This document shows, piece after piece, positions 1 to 11,039 of a DNA stretch of 64,000 nucleotides (its first letter is position 1; each line of letters begins with the position of its first letter). The stretch comes from Chrysaora quinquecirrha (lineage: Eukaryota > Cnidaria > Scyphozoa > Semaeostomeae > Pelagiidae), in the NCBI GenBank assembly GCA_014526335.1, contig JACTAT010000040.1, positions 5,615,305-5,679,304 on the forward strand, given 5' to 3'. The notes beneath the pieces are model-generated. The model was not told the DNA's origin, made no database searches, and saw nothing but the letters and a program-made list of their open reading frames with translations. The translations under genes and the position numbers were made by a program.

Positions 1-299
1 CTCCGCACCTTCTCGACTTGACAAATATTTCTATTTATCGGTCTATGGAATAGTTCTCATCCTTGCCTGCCGCTATTCATCTGGCCGTATAATCTCGGTC
101 TGTCTTCGTCATATTTATCTTCACCTGCCTCGCTGGCGTCGCATTTGGCTTTCTTAATTCACGCTGCACAAAGTAACCCATCCCCCGACCTGATAGTGTC
201 TTCACATAGTGTCTTCACATTTACCTTCTGCAATTATACCTGTAATTTTATTACAATAACCACCTGAATTTATTACGAAGAGCTCTGGGTTGTGGGACT

Positions 300-1300
300 A
301 TGAAATCGTGAAAAATCGCTGTTTAAATTTCTGCTCAAATCGCAATAGATAACTGTTAAAAATCCCCATGAAACTGCGCTAAAATCCTGGTAAATGGCTG
401 TTTGACATTGCTGTTTGAATTGTTTTAAAATCATGACAAATCGCTGTTTTCAATTGCGGTAAATCGCAATAAATTAACTTCAAGTTCGCTGCCAAAATCA
501 CGGGAAATAACTGTTTAAAATCCCTTATAGAATCGCGTTAAAATCGTGGTAAATCGTGGTTGAAATCGCTATTTAAATTGCTATTAAAAATCAAGTTTAA
601 AATCCCTATAGAATCGCATTAGAATTGTGTTCAGTAGCTGTTTAAAAGCAAGCGCATTGAAATCGTGACAAATCGTAAATCACTGTTTGAAATCCCTATA
701 GAATCGCATTGGGTCCCTGATCAAAATCGCTGTTTCAATCGCTGTTTAAGATCCCTATAAAATTGTGTTAAAATCCCGGTAAATGGCTGTTCAAAATCAC
801 GGCTGTTTAAAATCACGACAAAGCACAGTTTAAAATCATGGTAATTCCCAGTAAAATAACACTGAAATCGCTGCAAAAATCGCTGTGAATCCCTTTAGAA
901 TTGCCTTAAAATCCCGGTAAATCGCCGTTCAAAATCGCCGCTAAAATCGCGGTAAATAACTCTTTACAATCTCTATAGAATCGCTTTAACATCGTGCTAA
1001 AGCTTTGTTGAAAATCGTTTTGAAATCGTGGTATATCGCTGTTTAAATTGTTGCTAAAATAGCGGTAAATCACTGCTGAAAATCCCTATGAAGTCGCTTT
1101 GAAATCCCGGTAAATCGCTGTAGTAATTGCTGTTAGAATCGCGTTAAATCGGTGTATGGAATCGCTTTGAAATCCCGATAAATCGCTGTTTAAATCGCTG
1201 TTCAAATCGCTTTGAAATCGTTGTAAATCGTGGTTTAAAATCCGTACACAATAACTTTAAAATCGCTGTGTAAATCGCTGTTTAACATTGCAGTTTAACT
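300..1300. repeat. Degenerate short-word repeat region
   Basis: About 1 kb is built from diverged variants of a few words such as AAATCGCTGTTTAAAATC, CCCTATAGAATCGC and AAATCCCGGTAAATCGC. They recur every few tens of bases with no fixed period. No convincing reading frame crosses it. It looks like an old, decayed minisatellite. The 300 bases before it show nothing recognisable. Confidence 0.75.
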
Positions 1301-2225
1301 CGCGCTTTCTACTGCTTACTCGCACAATTCTGCTTGTAATTTCATTGCAATAATCGCCAAAATTGAAGGTGGATTCTTTCCGAATAGCTCTCGGTTGCAG
1401 CACACCAACAAAGCACCCTATTTTATCTCGCAGAAGCGGCATTTCTTAGAAGCGGTACTATATAAACTAACTGGACGAAGAAATTATGCAATAGCGAGAA
1501 AGGGCCCCCAACCTGATTGTTTTCATCGCCTTACTTAATGTATACGCTGCTTTGATGTGTCACTAGTGTGAGGACGGGCCTCATCCATCGATTCTGAAAA
1601 TGTAAGCGCAAGGCAACAAACTATTAAGAAGTGATTAATGAAACTTACACGTCTTGAAGCCATTGGCCAGCTGAAGCAAAGAAGGACTGTCCGTTTCCCA
1701 AGATCTGAAATCAATCTGAAAAGGTGAGAGTCTCGTGTTAGATCAATGTTGCAGGGTTGCTCACCCAAAGCCTCACTCTTTTCTTTACTTTATGTAGGAA
1801 AGAAGACTTAATGATGGAGAGAAAACAGGCCCAGGAATGTTACACTGGGGTTCAGCGAAGCTGGCATTTAATTTCACAAGGTAATCTTTTTAATTATCAA
1901 GGATGCGAATTAAGATTTTGCGTCAAAAGGGCATCTGCGAAAATTCTTGCACCTGATATGCCCTTGAAAAGTAATCAGATAATTATTATTATTAATAATG
2001 AGAGAATTATCATTATTATTATTATTATTATTAATAACTTTCTGATTATTTGCTCTGCATTCAGTGCAGAACAAAAGGAGAAAACCCTATGAATACAGGA
2101 GGCCGTACTTTCTATTTCCAAATACTAAAAAATATTAAAAGAATAAAGAAGTTGAACAGATGGGTCACTAAAGTGCGGGGGCAACCACCCCTGACCCGAT
2201 ACTATCTTCAGTTAGCTGCAAGGAG
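1301..2225. other. No recognised gene; short ATT microsatellite
   Basis: I see no recognisable coding or RNA gene here. An (ATT)n-type microsatellite lies near 1979-2036. The short open frames are of the length expected by chance in AT-rich DNA. Confidence 0.5.
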
Positions 2226-2420
2226 GGCATAATCAAATAATAAAATAAAATGAAACGAAATAATTATAATAAATAAAATAATAAAACAATAAAAAGATAA
2301 TGAAATGAAATAAAGTAAACAAAATAACATAATAAAATAATAAATAAAGTAATAAAATAATAATAAAATAATAAAATGAAATAAAATAAAGTGAAACGAA
2401 AATTAATAAATCAATTAATT
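2226..2420. repeat. AT-rich low-complexity tract (AATAAAAT-like)
   Basis: Roughly 190 bases are made almost entirely of A and T in AATAAAAT/AATAAAG words. Any open frame through it, such as a Phe/Tyr/Ile-rich one on the minus strand, is a composition artefact. Confidence 0.85.
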
Positions 2421-2640
2421 GCCTTACTTTATTCATGCTGCACATGTGTGTCACTAGAGCGATGGAGGCTCATCCCGGACTTTCGGTTTTCGAAGAATTC
2501 ACAATCTAAAAATGGCAAAGAGTCATGTTAGACAAACGTACAAAAGAAGGATATTGTAAGATGAAAATAGCAGAAGGCTGGATGAAAGATTTTTGACTTT
2601 GAAGGAAAGCTAAGTCTTTGTGTTGCTTTGCAGAGTAATT

Positions 2641-3022
2641 CTTTTTCATTTTAGCCCCCCTACCAAAAGAAATAAATATAAGGCTGTTTAAGCATATAAA
2701 ATAGGAATTAAGCATAGTAAAGCCAAACCCTGAGCTAAAGTCATAAAAGAGGAGAACGAGAAGTCGCGACTCCTTATTCATGAAAGATAGCACAAGTTGT
2801 TGTAAAATGACAGGGATGTTCTTTCTAATTCTAGGCCCCTTACAAAAACAAATGAAAATAAGGCTGTTTAAGCATATAAAAATAGGAATTAAGCATAGTA
2901 AAGCCAAACCCCTGAGCTAAAGTCATGAAAAGAGGAGAACGAGAAGTCGCGCGACTCCTTATTCATGAAAGATAGCACAAGTTGTTGTAAAATGACAGGG
3001 ATGTTCTTTCTAATTCTAGGTT
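2641..3022. repeat. Tandem duplication, ~180-bp unit
   Basis: Two adjacent copies of a ~180-bp block can be aligned by eye. The word AGGCTGTTTAAGCATATAAA starts at 2681 and again at 2861. Both copies share the downstream words GAGGAGAACGAGAAGTCGCG and GATAGCACAAGTTGTTGT. Differences are mostly one-base indels. Confidence 0.85.
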
Positions 3023-3084
3023 CTTTCTAATTCTATTTTCTAATTTTTAATCTGTCTTTATAACTCTTTATTTTTCCCTTTTCT

Positions 3085-3475
3085 ACAATATGGCATTGTA
3101 GTCTGGGGTCTTACTTATGAAACTCATATCAATGCAGTGTTTTGTCGCAGAAAAGAGTTATAAGGGCCATTGCATTTGAACACTTTACTTGTCCTTCTAC
3201 ACCTATCTTTTCTGATTTAAAAATCTTGAAGCTACAAGATTTATTTCAATTGAAATTGCTTACTTTTGTTTATGAATCTATAAGCAAGATCTCTCCTCCC
3301 TGCTTTCATTCATTTGTTGATTTAGTTCAATCTGTTCAGCAATCTGGTACACTGTAAGCTACTAAAACTGATATTTCTCTCACTCAGAATTATACTGTTC
3401 AATATGGTCTCAGGTCAGCTTGTTACCATGGCGCTAAGTGCTCGAATGATGTTCCCTGAATATTAAAAATTCACC
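3085..3475 (+). pseudogene. Non-LTR retrotransposon RT C-terminal fragment
   Basis: The translated pieces resemble the extreme C-terminus of CR1/jockey-type reverse transcriptase polyproteins. In order they are a YGIVVWG-like segment, then KRVIRAI, then LKILKLQDLFQLK with a following FVYES, and finally QYGLRSACYHGAK. The segments lie in different frames, so at least one frameshift is present, and the catalytic RT domain is absent. This is a short 5'-truncated relic. Family membership below the non-LTR level is uncertain. Confidence 0.6.
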
Positions 3476-3939
3476 TCATCTATCAGTTTTCGTTGCAATC
3501 TGAAAGTATTCTTCTTTTAAAGTAATTACCAAATTGAATCCCAAACAGGAAACAGAAAGGCCACCAAACAGCCAGATCACAATTCTGATCGAAAATTGCA
3601 AGTTATATGACCTACTAATCTGATAGGGGTGCTCCTCCTCCATTACTTTAACTACTGAGAGAGCACCTCCTTTAAGTAATTCCCCTTGATGCAAGTTATG
3701 TCATTTTTATTTATTTTATGTCTGTTTTCTTTAATTAGTTAATTTTTTTGTGCAACTTGTTTCAAATATTGTATTTCCGTATAATTGTCAGTAGTAAAAT
3801 GTAGTTATCTTAAAGTAAACTGTATGTTATGGAATTTAGAATAAATGAAACTAAACTGAAGTGAACTTTTATTAACGTGAACTTGTATCACATTTTCTGT
3901 CATCCTCAAAACTTTTAGATGGTATATCTTCCCTTTCAG
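3476..3939. other. No recognised gene
   Basis: AT-rich sequence without a recognisable product. Its last bases (TATCTTCCCTTTCAG, ending at 3939) form a good splice-acceptor-like tract directly before the ATG of the next feature. Confidence 0.4.
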
Positions 3940-4375
3940 ATGGCCAAACAGTTTGCTGGAAGAAGACAGACAGGGGGAGTCAGCTTCTTCTCTCCTTTCC
4001 CCAAGAACTTCCCCTATCCTTATGGGAAAGTCGTTGCACCATTGTCTGATGCTACTATATTTACGAGAATCAATCCTAGCAGCTGTAGCAGCTTCTCAAT
4101 TTGCTGCAACGGTGTCTGACAATCTTGACATTCTGCAGGAAAGTCCTCTGTTGAAGGATGCAGAGGTGGAGGCCATTCTGCCTTATTTCGGGATCTCTTG
4201 CAGCCGTGATCTCTTGCAGCCACTTTCAAATGACAGTGCAGAGGCTGTCACGAAGAAGTCAATAAATAAGCTTCTTAGAGAGGTCCTCACCAATGACGAC
4301 ACAACCAAGTTCATGGACAGGGCTTTCACTGTCGGTGCAGCCCTGTTCACCACTAACATCCAGTTCATGACGATG
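3940..4375 (+). pseudogene. Helitron-like element accessory ORF2, partial, frameshifted
   Basis: From the ATG at 3940 the product starts with a KQF segment, then TGGVSFFSPFPKNF. It continues after a frameshift near 4030-4090 with ASQFAATVSDN and later VTKKSINKLLREVLTN. The same ordered motifs occur at 25.2-26.1 kb (-) and 36.7-37.6 kb (-), always near Helitron-like Rep or helicase remnants, so this is a conserved accessory gene of that element family. I do not recognise its function. The Lys-rich C-terminal tail of the other two copies is missing, and the frame runs straight into helicase sequence. A polypyrimidine-AG tract ends immediately before the ATG, as in the 25-kb copy, which suggests ORF2 is a spliced exon. 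Confidence 0.6.
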
Positions 4376-4650
4376 TCAACAAATGTCAACAAATATATTG
4401 GTTTAGTGATTGAAACTGTCCAATCTGTATCATCTAATACCACAATAGCACTTCACCCTATGGGAAATATTATCAACATCTTTCCTGTTACCAGCACTAT
4501 GGGTGAAATACCAGTCACTAGGTATCCATGTCTTCCAGGTTATGCAATAACTATCAGCAAAATGCAAGGGCAGACATTAAGAAAAGTCATTGTCTGGTTC
4601 GATAAGGACGCAACACCTCCTGGTACAACTTATGTTGCTTTCTCTTGAGC
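4376..4650 (+). pseudogene. Pif1-type helicase C-terminal fragment (Helitron-like)
   Basis: The last ~90 codons of a 231-codon open frame encode the C-terminal end of a Pif1/RecD-like superfamily 1 helicase. It contains NIINIFPVTSTMGE, PGYAITISKMQGQTL (motif V/VI region) and GTTYVAFS, where the family normally has YVALSR. It aligns by eye with the helicase C-terminus at 26.5-27.0 kb (-). The open frame joins ORF2-like sequence directly to this tail, which is not the arrangement of the better-preserved copy, where ORF2 lies downstream of the helicase. I read it as an internal-deletion or rearranged copy. Confidence 0.65.
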
Positions 4651-4944
4651 TAAAAGGTTACATGACATGCTCTTCATGACTCCTTAAACCAGCAGCACTT
4701 CTCCAATGTCAATGACAATTCAATGAAATAAATAGCTCCGCCTCCCTATATATAAGTGACATCTTGCCAAAAATGCGACATTGCTACTATTGACCACAGT
4801 ATGAAACTGTTGTACAACATTTCAATCCTATTTATTTTTGACCAAAAAGTTATAATATACTAACAGAAGTATGTTACATCTGGAGGTAACTTCTTATGAG
4901 TATAAAACGTATGTTGTTATGCAAACGACTGGTCATTGACATTT
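4651..4944. other. Flank between helicase relic and 28S fragment
   Basis: AT-rich sequence following the helicase tail, probably the 3' non-coding part of the Helitron-like element. It abuts 28S-like sequence at about 4945. I could not identify a terminal CTRR hairpin typical of canonical Helitrons. Confidence 0.35.
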
Positions 4945-5360
4945 GGCCACTGTGATAACTGGCTTGTGGCAGCCAAGAGTTCATAGCGACGTTGCTTTTT
5001 GGCTCTTCCTATCATTGTGAAGCAGAATTCACCAAGCGCCGGGTTGTTCAGCCGCTAATAGGGAACATGAGCTGGGTTTAGATCGTCGTGACTGCTCAGT
5101 ACGAGAGGAACTGCAAATTCAGATAATTGGCATTTGGACTTGCTTGAAAAGGCAATGGCCCGAACCTACCATCTCTTGGATTATGACTGAACGCCTCTAA
5201 GTCAGAATCTGTGCTAGAAAGCAACGATAGCTACCCCTGGATGATCTCAGGCAAGCAAGTATAGTGTAGGCTCTCGTAGTCCACTCCTGCGTCCCAATGC
5301 ATTGAGGAAGAGAACAGCTTCCAAATTGCTAGATCGTTTGGACGTTGGACTGCCTGAAAA
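4945..5360 (+). pseudogene. 28S rRNA: 28S rRNA 3'-end fragment (degenerate)
   Basis: Highly conserved large-subunit rRNA words occur in the right order: GATAACTGGCTTGTGGCAGC, TTCATAGCGACGTTGCTTTT, CTAATAGGGAACATGAGCTG, CTGCTCAGTACGAGAGGAAC, GGATTATGACTGAACGCCTC, TAAGTCAGAATCTGTGCTAG and finally TTGCTAGATCGT near the end of 28S. Against the usual sequence it lacks one segment after GTTGCTTTTT. It also lacks the block between GTCGTGA and CTGCTCAG, and it has many substitutions. It begins at the ACCACAGGGATAACTGG position and lacks everything upstream. It is a non-functional rDNA relic. Confidence 0.9.
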
Positions 5361-5948
5361 CTAGTGGAAATTGGATTATTTTGATGGAAAAATGGATTAA
5401 TCGTTAACGTTTTAATGTAAAAGTCAACTGTTTGATTGTCCCATCTGCTAAGTTTATGATGAACTCATTCGGTGTTGTATGTCTGTACATAAGACATGCA
5501 AATACAAGAGACCTACAACTGAGTTACTGCACTTATTTAATTTTCATAAGAAACTATGCTCTGAGCCATATAGTAGGGTTTCTTTACTTTGAGCACAATT
5601 TGTACTTGTACCTATAGTAAAAGTTTCTTGCAAAGCAAAGTTTCTTAAATTAAAAATAAAAATTCTAAAATTTCCTGAAATAAGTGTTTAATGTGAAATA
5701 TCATATTCTTAGCAGTCAAAATGTGGACATTTTCCAGAATCGAATTTTAAGTATGATGTTTATGGGAATAGTTTTATATAAACATTTCACAAAGCACCAG
5801 TAAAATAGAATGCTCAATTTAAACATAAAATAGTCTCTTAGTTTTTTTTTTTAATTCTTATTTCAAGAAAACGCACATTTAGTTTCTTATAGTTGGTTTC
5901 TTGTAAAAAATTAGTTTATGAAGGTCTGTACGATGGCCCACAAGGCTC
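5361..5948. other. No recognised gene
   Basis: AT-rich sequence downstream of the 28S fragment. I see no ITS/IGS landmark, RNA gene or coding region. Confidence 0.4.
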
Positions 5949-6133
5949 ACAGTTCAGTTTTATTTTTGACAGTTCTGTTTTATTTTGACAGTTCAGTTTT
6001 ATTTTTGACAGTTCAGTTTTATTTTTGACAGTTCAGTTTTATTTTTGACAGTTCAGTTTTATTTTTTGACAGTTCAGTTTTATTTTTTGGACAGTTTCAG
6101 TTTTATTTTTTGACAGTTCAGTTTTATTTTTGA
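5949..6133. repeat. ~21-bp minisatellite (TTTTTGACAGTTCAGTTTTA)
   Basis: About nine head-to-tail copies of a 20-22-bp unit whose core is GACAGTTCAGTTTTATTTTT. They vary mostly in the length of the T run. It lies just upstream of the HECT pseudogene and could be derived from its 5' flank. Confidence 0.9.
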
Positions 6134-6156
6134 TTCGTTTCCAGTCCCCGGACATC

Positions 6157-8395
6157 ATGGCATCACTTGCGCGAAAACTGCATGCTAGGCCATTTTCTCC
6201 AGCTTTTCAGGTGGGTCTGTTGGTATGTTGGTTTGTTCTGTGATTATGGATGCAATAATAAAGCAAGCTGTCCGTGAGGAGATAAGGAGGGTGGGTAACA
6301 ATGGACAAGCTTCAACAAGGATGGCGGAAGCCGAAACTCAAGGAAATTCTCGCCAAGTCAATCGTCTTTCAGGACTGCTGAGTCGCATACGACAAGGTCG
6401 CAGTTCTGGTTCTAAAAGAGAAAGGCCGACAAAGAACACAGGATTCAGATCAGATGGCTTCATTATGATTCCATTAAAAGAAATTTGCCCTGTCAAACAA
6501 AAAACATGGTGGTGGGAATAGATTTCTCACATATACGGATTCTGAGCCCTTAAGTATGGCCGATGTTTTGGATAAATCATGCAGTCTATTTTTTCCTGGG
6601 GGAAGAAGTAATCATGGTGGCCGTCTAGAAGCCCTCAATAAAACTTTGTGTGATCCAGCGAAAGAAGTCATTTCTGAATTTCCAGAAGGTGGAAGTTTGT
6701 CAGATTACTTAGAAGCGAAAGGCCTCTACCCATCCACAACCTATCTTTATCTGCGTACAAAGCAGAAAAATTTTCAAGAACGTGCTGCTGAATTGGCACA
6801 ACAAGATGTTGAGTATCAGTCCGAGAGTGACAGTGCCAGTGAATTCAGTTCAAATTTGCCTTGTCTTGAAAGAATTATTTGTGAAACTTGCAGCTGCACA
6901 TATGAGGAAGGAAATGAGTGCACCAGGTGCACCCAGAATAAGGAATTAGAAGAGACAATAAAGCAGACAGTTTTAATTACACCCAAGAACCCCAAAATCA
7001 AAGTTTCCCTGATAATGAGTCAGCCAAGGCAGGTCCAAGTCAGGGGCCTTCTGAGGCATTATCATTGCAGCAGCAGCAGGAAGTAAGAGAACGAAGATTA
7101 GCCTACCTGTCACATCAAGCCAACCAGGAGACATCTAGTGCATACTCATGTCCCGGTAGAAGTGAGCTTGCTCATGTTGGGACTGATTGTCTATCACATC
7201 AAGCCGAACTAGAAACACCAATCTCTTTCTCATTTGATGATTTGATTGAACTTCCTCATTTTGGGGTTGATGTTTGCACTGCAAGTAATACAGATGTACA
7301 GGAAATACACCCACAGCCACAACGACATGAAATTAAACAACTTTCAGTGCATAGGTCAGTTATTTGTACTGACTTAATTGCACATTTCAAAGATGATAAT
7401 ATAATGAATGCAGAACTGAAGTTTGATGTTATTGATGAGAGAGGAATGCGCGAAGAGGGTGTGGGAATAGGTGTGACAAGGGATGTTTTAGCCTATTCTG
7501 GAAAGAATTTGCAAACTCGAGAACAATAGGGGAGAGAGAGGGTTCCATTTGTTCGCCATGATCATTTTATACAGGAAAGGGAAGCAGTTGGAAGAATTTT
7601 GGTGAAAGGTTTTACCTCTGCTGCATATTTCCCCATCTACCTTTCGAAAGCACCTTTGTGTTACTGTCTATTTGGAAGAGATGTGCCAGATGAAATGATA
7701 CTGGATTCTTTCATGAAGTACTTGTCAGAAGAAGAGGACCAACTCGTGGGTGATTATTTGAAAAGTCATGTTTCCCAGAAGACAATGAATAATTAATGGA
7801 TTTCCTGGATCGTTTCAATTGCAGATCTGTTGTGAATGAACAAAACTTCAGAAAAATTTTAGTTGAGATTGCCAAGCAGGAGCTTATACAATAGCCCCAT
7901 GTAATGATTTCAAGTTGGCAACCCATCATTCAGGCATTAAAGCAGCATGAAAGTTTTCATTCAATTCCTTCAGTGGAAGCCTTTTTAACAATGCCAGACC
8001 AACCACCAAAAGATACTTGGAATTCTAGATGCCAATCCTTCAACAGATGGAGAGCGTGATGCATTGAAATTTCTGCAGCGGTATATCAGGGGTCTTGATA
8101 GCAAAGCTATGTTGCAGTTTTGAGATTCACTACTGCCATGGATATCTTGGTGGATAATATCAAGCTAGAAATATCTTTCAGTCGATCTGAAGGCCTTGTC
8201 TCCAGGCCAATTGCACATACATGTGGGCCTTTACTGGAACTTCCTCCACATACACTAATTTTGTGGACCTGAGAAAAGAGTTCAACAACATACTTGTCAA
8301 AGATGACTGGAACATGGACATTATGTGAATATGGTTCCGTATATCTGAATGTGTTTCTATTACTCTGGCGAAATGGACTCAATTAGAGATCTTTT
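6157..8395 (+). pseudogene. HECT-domain (G2E3-like) protein pseudogene
   Basis: The translation matches a multicopy animal family of HECT-containing proteins usually annotated as G2/M-phase-specific E3 ligase-like. The ordered pieces are an Arg-rich linker (near 6250-6430), ADVLDKSCSLFFPGG with EALNKTLCD (6556 on), GLYPSTTYLYLR, a Cys cluster CETCSCTYEEGNECTRC, the HECT N-lobe-like stretch FDVIDERGMREEGVGIGVTRD (7420 on), ILVKGFTSAAYFPIYLS, then a late HECT-like AHTCGPLLELPPHT (8212 on). Reading frame changes many times, with stops between blocks, so it cannot encode a full ligase. The near absence of introns across 2 kb suggests a retrocopy or a gene carried by a mobile element. E3 activity in the parent family is inferred from HECT homology. 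The catalytic Cys is not identifiable here. Confidence 0.65.
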
Positions 8396-9132
8396 CCATT
8401 GTTATTCTTAAATTTCCATTGTTTTTGGCAATTTCAAGCCTCAATATTCTTATAAACTTGATTCTTATAGAAAAAAAGTGTGTAGCCAAATATGTATCTT
8501 AATATGGGTATTGGCACTGAGGCAATAAACTGTTCCTTTGTATATCTTCTCTCAAAATTACCTACATTTTTTTCATAAAAAAAATTACCTTTTGGTTGCA
8601 TGAATAAAATCATTCATAGTATTTGGAAGAGAATCATACCTACAGGTAGCATGTTTGCTCAAATCTGATTGAACACACTTCAATCTGATTTTGTTTTTTG
8701 TTCTGTTTCAATTGTTGCTTGAGTGCCCTATTGCCGGGGATAGAATCCTGGGCCAGTCTGCCACTGACTGCACCAAGTTCTTTGACATATTTCATAATAT
8801 AGTCATGTTTTGAAAAGTTCATTATTAGATCGTTCTGTTAAGCTGTATATTCTCAACCATTCTCATACTTGGTTCAATTAGTATGAAAGAATATATTAAG
8901 AAAGAATATATTTGCAAATGCAAAATGTTTATTTTGCTCACAGTACAGGGACAATTTAAATATATTTTGCTTGTGGTCAAATTTGTATTTTTAGGGAGCA
9001 GGGCTTTTTGTTCTTCTGCTAATAATAGTTAGGTCTAAAACAACAGTTTCTCTACGTAAGGCGTGTTTTCTTCCAATTTTGAACACAAGCTATGAGATAC
9101 ACTCCTCACTATAAATTTCTGACATACTACTG
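8396..9132. other. No recognised gene
   Basis: AT-rich sequence downstream of the HECT pseudogene. I see no coding similarity, RNA gene or repeat beyond short homopolymers. Confidence 0.4.
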
Positions 9133-9226
9133 TAGCTCAATAAACAGGTACTGTTCTAAATTCAGTAAGCTGCATGACATGTGTTGCAGCTTACTGAATT
9201 TAAAACAGTATCTGTTTATTGAGCTA
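9133..9226. repeat. Near-perfect inverted repeat / hairpin (42-bp arms)
   Basis: The left arm at 9133-9174 and right arm at 9185-9226 are reverse complements at 40 of 42 positions, separated by a 10-base loop (TGACATGTGT). One of the two mismatches becomes a G-U pair in either transcript. Arm ends read TAGCTCAATAAACAGG and its complement. It could be a miRNA-like precursor, a tiny foldback transposon relic, or a palindromic rearrangement. Nothing in the flanks decides. Confidence 0.85.
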
Positions 9227-10280
9227 ATGAGCACCAATGAGCATAAGTGGTTCCAGGTAGAAGTAACCGACAATATAAATCGGAAGTTTGAATTTTGTTA
9301 CTCTTCTGGGACTTATTTCGCTAAATTTTCAATGTTTATTGTAAATAGTGAAACAGGCCATATGTCGTATCATGTATTGATTTAGTAGTCTACCCCATCT
9401 TTATTAGTGAAGTCAATTGAAGTCCAAATTTTCTTATTGTGGTAAAAACATTTTTAAAACTGTAACCTTTTGGGACATCTTGTATAAAATATATTCTAAA
9501 ACCTTGTCTGAGAATGGTTGACATCCTTCATTACGTAAACTAGAGGTGTTTGGTTTTATTATTGTTGCTAAATTTGATTGTAATACATATTATTATAAAA
9601 CTCGACCCAATCAATGTTAATAACTGCATTGCAGTGATAACAAGTGCACAAACATCTGGTTAGAAATAATTATAGGCTGTTTAATATCTGAAATTGGAGC
9701 ACTTGAAATATGTTTTCCCAGACATAAAGAAAAGAATAAGCATAATTCACTACCAGAAATAGATTTCTCTCAAAAGCAATTTTCAATAGTTCAGATCCAC
9801 AGGTTTAGATCAATGGCTTGTCAATGAGATTGATCCTTAAGAATTTTTAACATGATATTTAAAGTTAAGTGTTTAAATCTATACCCAAACCCATGTACAT
9901 GTTCTTCCTTTTCGAAAAATACTGTTCCTTTTGTAAGCTTCCTAAACACAAGACATGTGATGTGCTTCATTGATTGGGTCAGCTTAGTATGCATTGCGGA
10001 CTGAGTACTACAAATATTGCAACCCACTTGCACGAACCCAAATCAGAAAATTACACTGAAAATTACTCCTCAATATATTCGAGCCTTGAAGTAAGATTTC
10101 TTAATTAAGAATTTATATATTATTTAAAACGCGCTTTCATGGCTCTTTAACTAGTCGATACTAAATATTCAATAGCATGTATACTACTAAGTTCATTGTT
10201 ATCTATCAATTTATCATTCAATTTCAAAAATTCTGAAGACTCACTATCATAATATCCTTGAAGTAAAAATCATCTTGTTA
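9227..10280. other. No recognised gene
   Basis: AT-rich sequence between the hairpin and the first frame of the Maverick-like cluster. No supported feature. Confidence 0.4.
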
Positions 10281-10538
10281 TTAAACGAATTCATATCTCC
10301 TTGTCTCTAAACGATGACGGATCTGATGTGAATAATAACTCGACTCGAAAAATGAAGGATTAAATATCTCATTAGTGGAAATATCATGTAAAAATAAATT
10401 ACACTCCAATATATTTATGAATGCACAGTCTTTAAAAGTTATTTGATTCAGAGTGTACAAGTTAATATTTCCTTTAATGTCTATCGATTTTCTCTCATAA
10501 TCCAATCTGTTAAAAGAATATTTCCCAACAATGAGCAC
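10281..10538 (-). CDS. Hypothetical ORF fragment, edge of Maverick-like element
   Basis: An 85-codon open frame with no recognised motif, low in charge and rich in Asn, Ile and Phe. It has the same strand and AT-rich codon use as the Maverick-like genes that follow at higher coordinates. It may be the C-terminal part of the structural-protein-like gene whose start is at 12052, because short open pieces run through the whole interval with frame changes. It may also be unrelated. Confidence 0.3.
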   Translation of the reverse strand: MLIVGKYSFNRLDYERKSIDIKGNINLYTLNQITFKDCAFINILECNLFLHDISTNEIFNPSFFESSYYSHQIRHRLETRRYEFV

Positions 10539-11039
10539 ATGTTATTTATCACTCTTCCTTCAAAATGTACAGAAGTAAAAAAGGATTGAAATTTATCGGG
10601 TCGCTTACAATCAAATCAGTACTACATCAATCTAACAGCACATCTGAAAAAGCAATTGATTTCACCCCTACTTTTATATTATTGTTTTTGGAAATAATAC
10701 CATTGGTTTGTTAATATCTTTACTAATTACAATATTCTCCTTATTTATATCTTGAAATAATATCACTTGCATCATTTTGTTGTCAAATATAGCTCTACTA
10801 TTGTTTCTCCTCCAATTTTCGCTCTAGTATGCGAATGAATAATTTCTCTTCAGAATCCAAGTCTGGTGGATTTGGTATGATTTTTAGCCAAAATTGTTGA
10901 AAAACATTACCTTGAAGAGTAGAATGTGACAACTCTTTAAATTCCGTCATTTCATTAGTCCAAGCAGATCTTTTATAACCATTATTATTGAATTGTAAAA
11001 ATAAATTTGCTAATGTTTTTCAGATCTACCAGATGATAA

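Noticed and set aside
2233..2454. Phe/Tyr-rich membrane-like protein on the minus strand
   Set aside because: It is translated low-complexity A/T sequence.
5949..6133. Possible CRISPR-like repeat
   Set aside because: Copies are head-to-tail without spacers, in eukaryotic DNA. It is a minisatellite.
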